Shown: positions 1-10,523, numbered from the stretch's first letter. The stretch: 64,000 bases of DNA from CAZMVY01 sp964617875 (GCA_964617875.1 CAZUAI010000015.1:1-64000), one strand, 5' to 3'. A program made the numbers and translations. The notes: generated from the letters alone by a model not told the origin.

Positions 1-1559
<1,559 letters not shown>

Positions 1560-1769
1560 CGGCGGGGAACGGGCTTCGAGAATCCCTTCTCCAACCCCGG
1601 CGCCGGCGAATCCCGACGCCCGGTGCCCGCGTGGCGTCCGCGGGATGGGAACCCCGCGCGGCATTGCGTTCGGAGGGGATTCCCGACGCAGCGGTTTCCG
1701 ATGCGGCGGCGCGAGGGCGGCGCGGAGAACCCTGCCCGTCGACCGGTTCGACACGGGCCTCCGGCGCGG
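1560..1769. other. Convergent intergenic region with weak hairpin
   Basis: This 210-base gap separates carB from the convergent hydrolase gene. It holds a short hairpin (CGCGGG at 1639-1644 pairing with CCCGCG at 1653-1658) that could end transcription from both sides, but no T-run follows. The string ATCCCGACGC or TTCCCGACGC occurs twice. I see no gene in it. Confidence 0.3.
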
Positions 1770-2528
1770 TCAGCGGAAGACCAGCCGCGGTGTGATGTGC
1801 GCCCGCAGCCACGCGATCGACATGACGGTGAAATGCCCGCCGAAATAGCCCAGCCGCGCGTCGCGCCGCCGCCACGCGCGCTGCTCCACGCCGGCCGCCG
1901 GGTGCCGCAACCCGATCATGCCGCACGCGGCCGAGTGAACGCGGTCGTTCGTGCCGAACAGCAGCGGTCCGAGCCCGTTGATGAGCCAGTCCGTCCGGCC
2001 GTATACGTTCAGCACGCCCGCCGCCCGCTTCGCCACGCCGGCAAGGTCGTACGCCGGCGACACCGTGCCGTGCAGCGCCACGACCTGACCGATCCGCGTT
2101 GCGGGGGAGGCTTTCTTCACCGCCTCGAACGCGACATAGACTCCCGTTGAGTACCCGACGAGGTGAATCGTGGAGTCGGGATGCGTGTGAGCAAGCCGGT
2201 CCAGGAGCCGGGCCAGCCTCGCGGCCTTGGCGTCGAGGCGGCGGCGGCGCATCAGATCGGGAAGAACGAACAGGCTCCCGCCCGCGCGGCTCCACCGGAA
2301 CAGGCGCAGATTGCCCTCGAATCCCCCCTCGCGAAGGGCGCGGCAGACCGCGCGGAAGCCCCAGATGATGAACAGCCAGCGTACCGGTTCGACGAAGAGG
2401 ACGATTCCGCGTTGCGGGTCGCCGGTATTGTCGCAACGCCGAACGCCCCGGCGGTTGATCCAGATCGCGGCGGCCCATGCGGCGGCGGCAGCGATCCCGA
2501 CGAGAAGAATGTGCGTGAGCGATTCCAT
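1770..2528 (-). CDS. Membrane-anchored alpha/beta-hydrolase-like protein
   Basis: Putative esterase or lipase-like hydrolase of unknown substrate, 252 residues from the ATG at 2528. That start was chosen because it opens directly with a hydrophobic helix (LTHILLVGIAAAAAWAAAIW) followed by basic residues, as in an N-terminal membrane anchor; a longer frame upstream would bury it. HLVGYSTGVYVAFEA near residue 125 gives the nucleophile-elbow pattern G-x-S-x-G, and the preceding strand and spacing fit an alpha/beta fold. A catalytic Asp and His cannot be fixed with certainty; GHFTVMS near the C-terminus could supply the His. It stands alone, convergent with carB. The fold is a fair inference and the activity is unknown. 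Confidence 0.6.
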   Translation of the reverse strand: MESLTHILLVGIAAAAAWAAAIWINRRGVRRCDNTGDPQRGIVLFVEPVRWLFIIWGFRAVCRALREGGFEGNLRLFRWSRAGGSLFVLPDLMRRRRLDAKAARLARLLDRLAHTHPDSTIHLVGYSTGVYVAFEAVKKASPATRIGQVVALHGTVSPAYDLAGVAKRAAGVLNVYGRTDWLINGLGPLLFGTNDRVHSAACGMIGLRHPAAGVEQRAWRRRDARLGYFGGHFTVMSIAWLRAHITPRLVFR

Positions 2529-2637
2529 ACGCGGTGGCGGCCGGGTCGGCCGGCAGCCCGGCATTCCCCTCGACACGGCAGAAGCCAGTCTACCGTGCGA
2601 TTCCGGACGGAACAAGCGCGCGTGCGGCCAGGCGACC

Positions 2638-2692
2638 GGCAGGCGAACCTTCGCGGCCACGGGTGCGCGGCCTCGGAGAACCGCCTGCCCTA
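2638..2692 (-). repeat. Palindromic repeat copy R1 (stop-codon-associated)
   Basis: Read on the minus strand this is TAG, then GGCAGGCGGTTCTCC, a GC-rich middle, and GGTTCGCCTGCC. The outer arms GGCAGGCG (2638-2645) and CGCCTGCC (2682-2689) pair perfectly over 8 bases. The TAG at its start (2690-2692) is the stop codon of uppS. It is one of five related copies in the window. Confidence 0.75.
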
Positions 2693-3439
2693 CGCCAGGC
2701 CCCCGTAGCGGCGCTGGCGGGCGGCGTAGTCGCGGATCGCCTCGCGAAGGTGCTCGGGACGGAAATCGGGCCAGAGGACCGGCGTGATGTGCAGCTCGGC
2801 GTAGCTGATCTGCCAGAGCAGGAAGTTGCTGATCCGGTGTTCGTTCGCCGTGCGGATGAGCAGGTCGGGGTCGGGCATCCCCGCCGTGTAGAGCGCGCCG
2901 CTGATCGCCGCCTCGTCGATGTCCTCGGGACGCCGCCGCCCGTCGGCGACCTCGCGCGCCAGCCGGCGGACGGCATCGACGATCTCGCCCCGCGAGCCGT
3001 AGTTCAGCGCCAGACAGAGCGTCAGCCCCGTGTTCGCCGCGCTCATCGACGCCGTCGTGTCGAGTTCGCGCAGCACGACATCCGGCAGCCCTTCGCGGCG
3101 ACCGACCTGCACGAGCCGCACATCGTTCGACAGGATCGTCTCGCGCTCGGCCACGAGATACTCGGCGTACATCGCCATGAGCGCATCGACCTCTTCGCGC
3201 GGGCGTTTCCAGTTCTCCGTGCTGAAGCTGTACAGCGTGAGGTAGCCGATCCCCAGCCGGGCGCAGTCGGTGACGATCGCCCGGACCGTCTTCGCCCCTT
3301 CGGCGTGCCCGCTGACCCGCGGCAGGCCGTGCTGCCGGGCCCAGCGCCCGTTGCCGTCCATGATGATGGCGATGTGCCGGGGGAGCTGCTCCGGGGCCAG
3401 CCCGAGAACGACGCGCGGATCCAGGGGTTGTTCTTTCAT
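2690..3439 (-). CDS. uppS: Undecaprenyl diphosphate synthase (cis-prenyltransferase)
   Basis: Condenses isopentenyl diphosphate units onto farnesyl diphosphate to give the C55 lipid carrier for cell-wall and surface polysaccharides. The 249 residues match the family length. The family signature HIAIIMDGNGRWA sits near residue 22, with SFSTENWKRP, LNYGSRGEI, and the C-terminal DLLIRTANEHRISNFLLWQ all intact. The ATG at 3439 overlaps the purA stop codon by four bases (ATGA), so the two genes are probably cotranscribed and translationally coupled, purA first. The stop codon is also the first three bases of a dispersed palindromic repeat. Confidence 0.96.
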   Translation of the reverse strand: MKEQPLDPRVVLGLAPEQLPRHIAIIMDGNGRWARQHGLPRVSGHAEGAKTVRAIVTDCARLGIGYLTLYSFSTENWKRPREEVDALMAMYAEYLVAERETILSNDVRLVQVGRREGLPDVVLRELDTTASMSAANTGLTLCLALNYGSRGEIVDAVRRLAREVADGRRRPEDIDEAAISGALYTAGMPDPDLLIRTANEHRISNFLLWQISYAELHITPVLWPDFRPEHLREAIRDYAARQRRYGGLA

Positions 3440-4737
3440 ATCCGGTAGATTGTCTGCGACCGCTCGGGGCCGATGCTGATGATCGAGACCGGCGCGCCGA
3501 TCAGCGCGTCGAGCCGCTCGATGTACCGCTTCGCGCCGTCCGGCAGCCCCTCGAACGAATCGACGGCCGGCAGTTCGCCCGGCCAGCCCGGCATCGTCTC
3601 CATCACCGGCTCGACGCGGGCATAGGCCTCGGCGCTCGCCGGGATGCCCTCCACGGTCCGGCCGTCCAGGCGGTAGCCGGTGCAGATGTTGACCTCCTTC
3701 AGGCCGCCGAGCGTGTCGAGGTGCATCACGGCCACGTGGTCGATGCCGTTGATCGCCGCGCTGTACCGGGCGGCGGCGGCGTCGAACCAGCCGCAGCGCC
3801 GGGGCCGGCCGGTCGTCGTGCCGTACTCGTGGCCGCGCTCGCGGATGTAATGCCCGGTTTCGTTGTCCTGCTCCGTCGGGAACGGCCCCGCGCCGACCCG
3901 CGTCGTGTAGGCCTTCACCACGCCGATGCTGGTCTTGACGGTCTTCGCCGGCACGCCCGATCCGCCGGCCACGCCCCCCGGTCCCGTCGCGCTGCTCGTT
4001 ACGAACGGGTACGTCCCGTGATCGACGTCCAGCAGCGTCCCGTTGGCGCCCTCGAACAGCAGCCGCTTTCCGGCCCGGATCGCGCCGGCGTAGAACGTCG
4101 TCGTGTCGCACACGAACGGCCGGAGCCGCTCGGCGAGCTTCGCGTACGTATCGACGATCGCCTTGGGGTCCATCGGTTCGCGGTCGCCGTAGACGGCGGC
4201 GAACGTCCTGTTCCGCTGGTCGCAGATCGCTTCGATCCGCGGCCGCGCCGCCGCAAGCGACAGGAGATCGCACATCCGGACGGCGGTCGATCGCTGCATC
4301 TTGTCCGCGTAGCACGGTCCGATCCCGCGGGACGTCGTGCCGATCCGGGTCCCCGACGCGAGGGCCTGCTCGGAGAGGCGGTCCTGCTTCTTGTGCCACG
4401 GCATGATGACGTGGGCACGGTCGCTGATGCGGAGGTTGTCCGTGATGGGCAGGTTCCGTCGGGCCAGTTCGTCGATCTCGTTGCAGAGCACCTCCGGATC
4501 GACCACGACGCCCGGCCCGATGACGCCGATGACGCCCTTTCGCAGGACGCCGCTCGGCATCAGGTGGAAGGCGAACCGTTCGCCGCCCACGCGGACCGTG
4601 TGACCGGCGTTTGCGCCGCCGTTGTACCGGCCGACGATGTCGAAATGCTCCGTCAGCACGTCGACGATCTTGCCCTTGCCCTCGTCCCCCCAATGCAAAC
4701 CGACCACGCACGTATGTCCGAGTCTGCCGAAGTCCAT
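3436..4737 (-). CDS. purA: Adenylosuccinate synthetase
   Basis: Forms adenylosuccinate from IMP and aspartate using GTP, the first committed step to AMP. The 433 residues fit the usual length. The N-terminal GTP-binding and catalytic region reads VVGLHWGDEGKGK, with the base Asp in GDEGKGK, then GGANAGHT. GTTSRGIGPCYADK and the C-terminal SIGPERSQTI are also typical. The ATG at 4737 was preferred over in-frame starts further up because MDFGRLGHTCVVG begins about where other PurA proteins begin. It is first in an operon with uppS, overlapping it by four bases. Confidence 0.96.
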   Translation of the reverse strand: MDFGRLGHTCVVGLHWGDEGKGKIVDVLTEHFDIVGRYNGGANAGHTVRVGGERFAFHLMPSGVLRKGVIGVIGPGVVVDPEVLCNEIDELARRNLPITDNLRISDRAHVIMPWHKKQDRLSEQALASGTRIGTTSRGIGPCYADKMQRSTAVRMCDLLSLAAARPRIEAICDQRNRTFAAVYGDREPMDPKAIVDTYAKLAERLRPFVCDTTTFYAGAIRAGKRLLFEGANGTLLDVDHGTYPFVTSSATGPGGVAGGSGVPAKTVKTSIGVVKAYTTRVGAGPFPTEQDNETGHYIRERGHEYGTTTGRPRRCGWFDAAAARYSAAINGIDHVAVMHLDTLGGLKEVNICTGYRLDGRTVEGIPASAEAYARVEPVMETMPGWPGELPAVDSFEGLPDGAKRYIERLDALIGAPVSIISIGPERSQTIYRI

Positions 4738-4938
4738 TGCCGCCCTGTGCACATAAAGATCGGGGCCACGCTGCGTATCGCGGGGTGCAGGCCGTTCCTG
4801 AACCTGTTTCCGGGATACCCGCATACGCTACGCCGTCCGCGCGGGCGTGTCAAGCCCGCCGTGCCGGAACGGCGCGGCGGCGGCGAAGCGGTAGAGCGAG
4901 ATCGCCCCCGCGGGTGCAGGTGCCTGCCCCCGGGGAGG

Positions 4939-4967
4939 TTCCCGGTCGGTTGGTGAGCCCGTATAAT
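4939..4967 (+). promoter_or_regulatory. Candidate sigma-70-type promoter
   Basis: A perfect TATAAT at 4962-4967 is preceded 17 bases upstream by a weak -35 (TTCCCG at 4939). It lies 47 bases ahead of the ATG at 5015, which has a good ribosome binding site (AAGGAG at 5003-5008). It would drive the two-gene unit that follows. TATAAT is rare in such GC-rich sequence. Confidence 0.5.
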
Positions 4968-5014
4968 ACGCCGCCGGTCGTACTCGTGCGTACGGCGTAC
5001 CGAAGGAGTGTATC

Positions 5015-6202
5015 ATGCGTTCTGTGTGTGTCGTCACCCTGGTCGTAATCCTTGCTGTCTCGTTCGCCGCGTGGCCTGCCCCGGCGGCCGATACCCCTGT
5101 GGCGAGCCGGGCGGCCCAGGCTCCCACGATCCCGGCCGACCTGCGGGCCAGGGCCGAAGCCGCCGTCGCCCGGAGTCTCAAGCGACTGGCGGAAACGCAA
5201 CAGCCCGACGGCGGCTGGAAGGGCTTCGAAGGGACCACCGATCCGGCCATTACCAGCATGGTCGGGCTCTGCTTCGTGCAGGATGCCGCGCACGGGCCGA
5301 AGCACCCGGTCGTGCAGAAGGCGCTGAAGCGAGTCCTCGCCGCCAGGCAGAAGGACGGCGGGATCTACGGCGACGCCGGCGTCAAGAGCTACTCCGGCAG
5401 CGTCGCGCTCATGTTCCTCAGCGCCCTCGGCGACCCGGCCCTCAAGGACGAGATCGCGGCCCAGCAGAAGTTCCTCAAGGATCTCCAGTGGGCCGAGGAC
5501 AAGAAGGACGACGCCGGCAGGACGATCGACAGGTCGCATCCGTGGTATGGCGGCGCGGGCTACGGCCACGGCAAACGCCCGGACCTCTCCAACACGCAGA
5601 TGATGCTCGAGGCCCTCCACCAGAGCGGCCTGCCGGAGACCGACCCCGTCTACAAGCGGGCGCTGGTGTTCATCCAGCGGTGCCAGATGTGCAGCGACAC
5701 GAACGACCAGCCCTTTGCCGCCAGGGCCCGCGACGGCGGGTTCATCTACTCGCCCGCCAACGGCGGCGAGAGCAAGGCCGGCACCGTGACCCGCGGCGAT
5801 GACCGGATCCTGCGTTCTTACGGTTCCATGACGTACGCCGGGTTCAAGAGCATGCTCTACGCCGGCGTCGATCGCGAAGACAAACGCGTCCAGCTCGCCT
5901 GGCGGTGGATCCGGTCGAACTACACGCTCGACAGCAATCCGAACATGCCCGGCAAGCAGTCGCTCGAAGGGCTCTATTATTACTACCATGTGTTCGCCAA
6001 GGCGCTGCGGGCCTGGGGCGAGCCGATCCTGACCGACGCGGAAGACAACAGGCACGACTGGCGCGCGGACCTCTGCCGCAAGCTGATCGATCTCCAGAAG
6101 CCCGACGGCAGTTGGGTCAATCAGGCGGACCGGTGGATGGAGGGCAACCCGGACCTCGTCAGCGCGTACTCGATCCTCGCCCTGCAGGAGGCCATGCGAT
6201 GA
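5015..6202 (+). CDS. Secreted terpenoid-cyclase / prenyltransferase-repeat protein
   Basis: Secreted alpha-toroid protein of the squalene-cyclase/prenyltransferase repeat superfamily; substrate unknown. The start has AAGGAG six bases upstream and opens with a signal peptide (CVVTLVVILAVSFAAWPAPAA). Repeats of the QxxDGGW type are clear: QQPDGGWKG near residue 63, RQKDGGIYG near 112, and QKPDGSWVN near 367, alternating with helices, over 395 residues. The aspartate-rich cyclase motif of true squalene-hopene cyclases (DxDD) is not seen, so catalysis of cyclisation is doubtful. Proteins of this type are common in planctomycetes and usually remain uncharacterised. The next gene overlaps it by four bases, which suggests a functional pair. 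Confidence 0.8.
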   Translation: MRSVCVVTLVVILAVSFAAWPAPAADTPVASRAAQAPTIPADLRARAEAAVARSLKRLAETQQPDGGWKGFEGTTDPAITSMVGLCFVQDAAHGPKHPVVQKALKRVLAARQKDGGIYGDAGVKSYSGSVALMFLSALGDPALKDEIAAQQKFLKDLQWAEDKKDDAGRTIDRSHPWYGGAGYGHGKRPDLSNTQMMLEALHQSGLPETDPVYKRALVFIQRCQMCSDTNDQPFAARARDGGFIYSPANGGESKAGTVTRGDDRILRSYGSMTYAGFKSMLYAGVDREDKRVQLAWRWIRSNYTLDSNPNMPGKQSLEGLYYYYHVFAKALRAWGEPILTDAEDNRHDWRADLCRKLIDLQKPDGSWVNQADRWMEGNPDLVSAYSILALQEAMR

Positions 6203-7344
6203 GCACGGACGTTCCCGGCGACTCGGCGCCCCGCACGCCGCCGGTTGTGTGCTACGTGCTTCAGGCGTTTGCCGTCGCGGTCGCGGTGATCACGATCGTC
6301 GCCTTCTTCGTCGGGCTGGCGGATGTGTCCCGGCTTCCGGATGGGATGCCGGGGGCCGGACGCCTGATTTTCGTGGCCATCGCGGCGCTGGTGGTCGGGC
6401 TGGCGGCCGCCGCGGCCCTCGTGGGTCTTGCGGAGATGGTCCGTCACCTCGACCGGGCCGGCGCGGCCTTGGAGCGGATGGATCGCGGCGCGTCCCCGCC
6501 GCCGCGGGTCGATTCGGCGCCGGTCCCGCCGGTCGCGGCGCCACCGCCGCCGGTCTTCGACAAGACGCAGCTCGACGCGCTTCAGAGGCTCCTCGAGGAG
6601 ATCCGCGACAACGTCCTTCTGACGGAGGAGGAACGCCGCACGAAGCATCAGCGGCTGGTGGCCATGGAACGCCGCGAGCGGACGGTGCACATCCAGCGTG
6701 CCGTCGAGGCGGGCCAGTTCCACCAGGCGCGGCAACTCCTGCTCGAGTTTGAACGTCGTGTCGGCGGCGATGAGGACACCCGCCAGATCGCCGAGTTCAT
6801 CGAGAATGCCGCCCGCCAGGCCGAGGAGGAGGACGTCGCCGCCGCCGCAAAGCACTGCGAGGATCTGATGAGCCTCACCAGCTGGGACCGGGCCATGAAG
6901 ACGGCCGAGGATCTCATCGACCGGCACCCGAACTCGCTGCCGGCCCGGCAGTTGCTCGCCCGCGTCCAGCGCGAGAAGCAGGTCCACCAGCAGGAGCACC
7001 GCAACCGGCTCTTCCTCGAGATCCAGCGTCACACGTCCAGCCGCGAGTGGCGAGCGGCGCTGTCGGCCGCCGAGCAGCTGATCGCGGCCTACCCCGATTC
7101 GATGGAGGCCGAGACGCTCCGCGGCCAGATGAACACGCTCAAGACCAACGCCGAGATCGAGCACCGCCGCCAGATGGAGGCGCAGTACAAGTCGTACATC
7201 GACGAGCACCGCTTTTCCGAGGCCCTCGCCCTCGCCCGCGACGTCGTGCGCCTCTATCCCGAATCGCCCCAGGGGAAGGTCCTCCGCGAGCAGATCCCGC
7301 ACCTCGAGAAGCGCGTCCAGAACGAGTTCGGCCGTTCCCGCTGA
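6199..7344 (+). CDS. Membrane protein with TPR-like cytoplasmic repeats
   Basis: Unknown function, 381 residues. The ATG at 6199 overlaps the stop codon of the preceding gene (ATGA). Two hydrophobic helices (about residues 17-39 and 54-77) form an N-terminal hairpin, followed by a Pro-rich linker and a long Glu/Arg-rich helical region from about residue 120. Within this, units such as EAGQFHQARQLLLEFERR, TSWDRAMKTAEDLIDRHPN and REWRAALSAAEQLIAAYPD repeat at 30-40 residue spacing, each closing with a YPxS or HPxS turn, as in TPR repeats. It may scaffold or sense something at the membrane together with the secreted repeat protein before it. That link is inferred only from coupling. Confidence 0.75.
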   Translation: MSTDVPGDSAPRTPPVVCYVLQAFAVAVAVITIVAFFVGLADVSRLPDGMPGAGRLIFVAIAALVVGLAAAAALVGLAEMVRHLDRAGAALERMDRGASPPPRVDSAPVPPVAAPPPPVFDKTQLDALQRLLEEIRDNVLLTEEERRTKHQRLVAMERRERTVHIQRAVEAGQFHQARQLLLEFERRVGGDEDTRQIAEFIENAARQAEEEDVAAAAKHCEDLMSLTSWDRAMKTAEDLIDRHPNSLPARQLLARVQREKQVHQQEHRNRLFLEIQRHTSSREWRAALSAAEQLIAAYPDSMEAETLRGQMNTLKTNAEIEHRRQMEAQYKSYIDEHRFSEALALARDVVRLYPESPQGKVLREQIPHLEKRVQNEFGRSR

Positions 7345-7351
7345 CGATTCG

Positions 7352-7366
7352 GCCGCCTTGCGGCGG
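7352..7366. terminator. Weak bidirectional hairpin between convergent genes
   Basis: CCGCC (7353-7357) pairs with GGCGG (7362-7366) across a four-base loop, eight bases after the stop of the membrane protein gene and before the convergent nitrilase stop at 7405. No T-run follows on either strand, so factor-independent termination is doubtful. Confidence 0.25.
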
Positions 7367-7404
7367 AGTGTGTTGATCGCGGGCTCTGCTGCGTCGTCGC
7401 CGGG

Positions 7405-8376
7405 TCAGAACTTCCGGCCTTCCCTGCGGGCCTGGTTGATCCGGTCCCGGCTGCGGTTGCGGTAGTCGCGCAGGGGCTCGATGTCGTACCGTCCGCACAG
7501 GTCCCGCACCCGCACGCCCGGCCGCGTCGCTCGCAGGAGATACCACGACTCCAGGGGATAGTCCGCCTCCATTTCCACCGCGCCCTTGTTCTCCTTGAGG
7601 AGCCTGGCGACCTTTTCCTCGTTGAAGTTGTAGTGGATCAGCGTGCGGTCGAGATCGAGCGTCGCGATGAACTGGTCCGCGCGCGGCCTGCGGTCCGGCT
7701 CGATGGTTGCGCCGGTGATGTCGATCATGTTTCCCTTGCCCACGGCGACGATGCGGTAGTTGTGGCACATCGCGTATCCTTTGAGCGGCATGCCGCCGGC
7801 ATATGCGCTGGGCCAGAAGACGATTTCGGCGCCACGCCGTTCGGCCTCGAGCCACAGCTCGGGGAAGTTGATGTCGAAGCACGTGAGGATGCCGATGCGG
7901 CCGAAGTCCGTGTCGAAGACCTTGACGCCCTCGTCGCTGAGATTCAGATCCTCGCCCCAGAAGACGAAGGCCTTCCGGTAGCGTCCCGCGACCTTGCCCT
8001 CGCGGTCGATCAGCACGGCGGTGTTGTATTGCCTGCCGTCGGCGGCCTGCTCGCGGATCGGGCAGATGACGTACATGCGGTGTGTCTTCGCCGGTTCCGC
8101 CACGGCGGACGTGGTCGGTCCGGGGATCGGCTCGGCGTTCGTGCCGGCGAACTCCTCGGGCAGGCATGCGATGTCCGCGCCCTCGCGCCCCGCGGTTTCC
8201 AGGTGGTCGATGGCGAGCTTCAGCTTGGCGTCGTGCTCGCCGCCGAAGCCGATGGCGATCGCCGCGACCTTGACCGGTCGGCCGGGGGCGTTCGTACGCC
8301 CTTTCGGTTCGGCGGCCGCCGCCGGGAACGCCGGACGGACAAGAGCCAGAAGCACTGTCAGGCATATTCGATTCAT
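7405..8376 (-). CDS. Secreted carbon-nitrogen hydrolase (nitrilase superfamily)
   Basis: Hydrolyses a non-peptide C-N bond, probably an amide, outside the cytoplasm; substrate unknown. The ATG at 8376 is preceded by GGGAG and opens with a signal peptide (CLTVLLALVRPAFPAAAA). The nitrilase triad is visible: Glu in CLPEEFAG (residue 74 or 75), Lys135 in GRYRKAFVF, and Cys166 in ILTCFDINFPE. The 323-residue length fits a signal peptide plus one catalytic domain, with a C-terminal extension rich in Arg (DYRNRSRDRINQARREG). It diverges from a sulfatase gene 192 bases away and may share its regulation. Confidence 0.85.
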   Translation of the reverse strand: MNRICLTVLLALVRPAFPAAAAEPKGRTNAPGRPVKVAAIAIGFGGEHDAKLKLAIDHLETAGREGADIACLPEEFAGTNAEPIPGPTTSAVAEPAKTHRMYVICPIREQAADGRQYNTAVLIDREGKVAGRYRKAFVFWGEDLNLSDEGVKVFDTDFGRIGILTCFDINFPELWLEAERRGAEIVFWPSAYAGGMPLKGYAMCHNYRIVAVGKGNMIDITGATIEPDRRPRADQFIATLDLDRTLIHYNFNEEKVARLLKENKGAVEMEADYPLESWYLLRATRPGVRVRDLCGRYDIEPLRDYRNRSRDRINQARREGRKF

Positions 8377-8461
8377 GCGTGACTCCCGTGATCGGCGGTC
8401 CGACGGCATCCCGCTGTTTTTCGCCGACAAACGAATCCTACGGGGCGGTTCGCATCGGTCA

Positions 8462-8477
8462 AGCCGGGTCGCCGGCT
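8462..8477. repeat. Hairpin in divergent promoter region
   Basis: AGCCGG (8462-8467) and CCGGCT (8472-8477) flank a four-base loop between the divergently transcribed nitrilase and sulfatase genes. It could be an operator or an early leader hairpin of the sulfatase message. No other support is seen. Confidence 0.25.
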
Positions 8478-8568
8478 CGACTTGCAGGCCCGTGCGATTG
8501 ACGCACCGGCGGGGGCCGGGTACCGTCCGCGTGTGTTCGCGTCGCACGGCGGAAAGGTACGGGTGACC

Positions 8569-10428
8569 ATGCGCATCCCTCTGCTTCTCGTGTTTACGTT
8601 GGCGGGAGTCGTCTCGACGGCCCGGGGTGAAGTTGTTCGCCGCCCCAACATCCTGTGGATCACCTGTGAAGACACAGGGCCGCAGCTCGGCTGCTACGGC
8701 GACGCCTGTTCCCGCACGCCGAACCTGGACGCGCTCGCGGCGAAGGGGATGATCTACCGCACCGTGTGGTCCAACGCGCCCGTCTGTGCCCCGGCGCGGA
8801 CGGCGATTGTGACCGGGGTCTATCCGACCTCCACCGGCGCCGAGCATATGCGTTCGATGACGCGGCTGCCGGGTCACATGCGAATGTATCCGCAGTTCCT
8901 CCGCGAGGCCGGCTACTACTGCACCAACAACAGCAAGGAGGACTACAACGTCGAGAAGCCCGGGGCCGTGTGGGACGAGTCGTCGCGCAAGGCCCATTGG
9001 CGGAACCGCAGGCCCGGCCAGCCGTTCTTCGCCGTCTTCAATCACCTCGTCACGCACGAGAGCCAGATCCGCAAACGCCCTCACACGTGGCAGCACGATC
9101 CGGCGAAGGTGCGCGTCCCCGCCTACCACCCCGATGCCCCCGAGGTCCGTGAGGACTGGGCCCAGTACTACGACTGCATTACCGAGATGGACGCGCTGGC
9201 CGGCGAGAACCTGCGCGAGCTGGACGCGGCGGGTCTGGCCGACGACACCGTGGTCTTCTTCTACGGCGACCACGGGCCGGGCATGCCCCGGTGCAAGCGT
9301 TCGCCGTGCGACTCCGGCCTGCACGTGGCGCTGATCGTCTACGTCCCGCCGAAGTATCGCGAACTCGCCGGCCGCGACTATGTGGCCGGCGGGAAGAGCG
9401 ATCGGCTCGTGGGCTTCGTCGATCTGGCCCCCACGCTGCTGAGCCTCGCCGGCGTGCGGCCGCCGGAGTGGATGCAGGGCCGGGCGTTCCTCGGCCCGCA
9501 CGCGGCCGCGGGGCCGTCGTACCTGTTCGGCTTCCGCGGGCGGATGGATGAGCGATACGACCTCGTGCGGAGCGTGCGTGATCGCCGGTACGTGTACGTC
9601 CGCAACTACATGCCGCACCTGCCCGCCGGCCAGCACAATGCCTACATGTTCGAGACGCCGACGACCCGCGTCTGGAAGCGGCTCTTCGACGAAGGCAGGC
9701 TCACGCCCGCGCAGGCGGCCTTCTGGGGGCCGAAGCCGCCGGAGGAACTCTACGACCTCCAGGGCGATCCGGACGAGGTGAAGAACCTGGCGCGGTCGCC
9801 GGAGCACGAGGAGATCCTCCGTCGGATGCGCGGCGTTCTCCGCGAACAACTGCTGGCCGTGCGGGATGTCGGTTTCCTGCCGGAGGGGGAGATCCACAGC
9901 CGCTCGAAGGACTCCTCGCCTTACGAGATGGGGCATGACGATCAGGCGTATCCGCTGGAGCGGATCCTGCTTACGGCGGAGACGGCGTCGTCGCTCGCCC
10001 CCGAAGCGGTGCCCGCACTCCGGACGGCGATGCGGGAAGACCGTGATTCGGCCGTGCGGTACTGGGGTGCCCTGGGCCTGCTGATGCGCGGCAGGCCGTG
10101 CGTTGAGGCGAATGCGGCGGAGTTGCGGAAGGCGCTGACGGACGACTCGCCCTACGTCCGCGCCGTCGCGGCCGAGGCGCTGGGCCGGTTCGGCGCGGGT
10201 GCCGATGGCAAAGCGGCGTTGTCGGAGTTGCTCAGGCTCGCCGATGTGCGGAAGCAGGGGGTCTACGTCTCGATCTTCGCTCTGAACGCGCTCGATCGCC
10301 TGGGCCCCGCGGCGGCGGAGGCGAAGGATGCCATTCGTTCGCTGCCGACGTCCGGTCCGTCGGTCATCGACCGAATGCAGAGCGCAATACCGCGGCTGCT
10401 CGAGTCGATCCAGGCCAACCTGCGGTAG
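8569..10428 (+). CDS. Secreted sulfatase with C-terminal HEAT-like repeats
   Basis: Type I sulfatase, probably acting on a sulfated glycan after export. The ATG at 8569 follows GGAAAGG and opens with a signal peptide (IPLLLVFTLAGVVSTARG). The formylglycine motif C-x-P-x-R is present as VCAPARTA, Cys73, so a formylglycine-generating enzyme is needed. The metal-site segment NILWITCEDTG has Glu-Asp where many sulfatases have Asp-Asp, and FFYGDHGPGMPR gives the second metal Asp-His. The N-terminal pattern resembles N-sulfoglucosamine sulfohydrolases. From about residue 470 the chain continues into helical HEAT-like repeats (AVRYWGALGLLMRG, VRAVAAEALGRFG), unusual for a sulfatase, taking the length to 619. 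A GH20 gene follows, suggesting amino-sugar glycan breakdown. Confidence 0.92.
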   Translation: MRIPLLLVFTLAGVVSTARGEVVRRPNILWITCEDTGPQLGCYGDACSRTPNLDALAAKGMIYRTVWSNAPVCAPARTAIVTGVYPTSTGAEHMRSMTRLPGHMRMYPQFLREAGYYCTNNSKEDYNVEKPGAVWDESSRKAHWRNRRPGQPFFAVFNHLVTHESQIRKRPHTWQHDPAKVRVPAYHPDAPEVREDWAQYYDCITEMDALAGENLRELDAAGLADDTVVFFYGDHGPGMPRCKRSPCDSGLHVALIVYVPPKYRELAGRDYVAGGKSDRLVGFVDLAPTLLSLAGVRPPEWMQGRAFLGPHAAAGPSYLFGFRGRMDERYDLVRSVRDRRYVYVRNYMPHLPAGQHNAYMFETPTTRVWKRLFDEGRLTPAQAAFWGPKPPEELYDLQGDPDEVKNLARSPEHEEILRRMRGVLREQLLAVRDVGFLPEGEIHSRSKDSSPYEMGHDDQAYPLERILLTAETASSLAPEAVPALRTAMREDRDSAVRYWGALGLLMRGRPCVEANAAELRKALTDDSPYVRAVAAEALGRFGAGADGKAALSELLRLADVRKQGVYVSIFALNALDRLGPAAAEAKDAIRSLPTSGPSVIDRMQSAIPRLLESIQANLR

Positions 10429-10435
10429 AGAGTAG

Positions 10436-10487
10436 GGTGGGCGGTTCTCCGGAGCCGCGTACTCGCGGCGCAGGAGGTTCGCCCACC
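10436..10487 (+). repeat. Palindromic repeat copy R2
   Basis: Begins eight bases after the sulfatase stop codon. Outer arms GGTGGGCG (10436-10443) and CGCCCACC (10480-10487) pair perfectly, and the inner GCCGCG/CGCGGC around TACT forms a second hairpin. It is preceded by TAG, as in copies R1 and R4, although here the gene's own TAG lies a few bases earlier. Confidence 0.75.
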
Positions 10488-10523
10488 TGTTGCGCTGTTC
10501 GTGCAGGTCACGCGACGGACGGG

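Noticed and set aside
1700..1745. A possible further copy of the palindromic repeat (GGAGAACCCTGCCC)
   Set aside because: Only one arm-like string is present. The partner arm and central hairpin are missing.
2690..4711. A 673-codon frame covering uppS and part of purA as one protein
   Set aside because: The upstream part is an off-frame reading of purA. Real UppS starts at 3439, where ATGA overlaps the purA stop.
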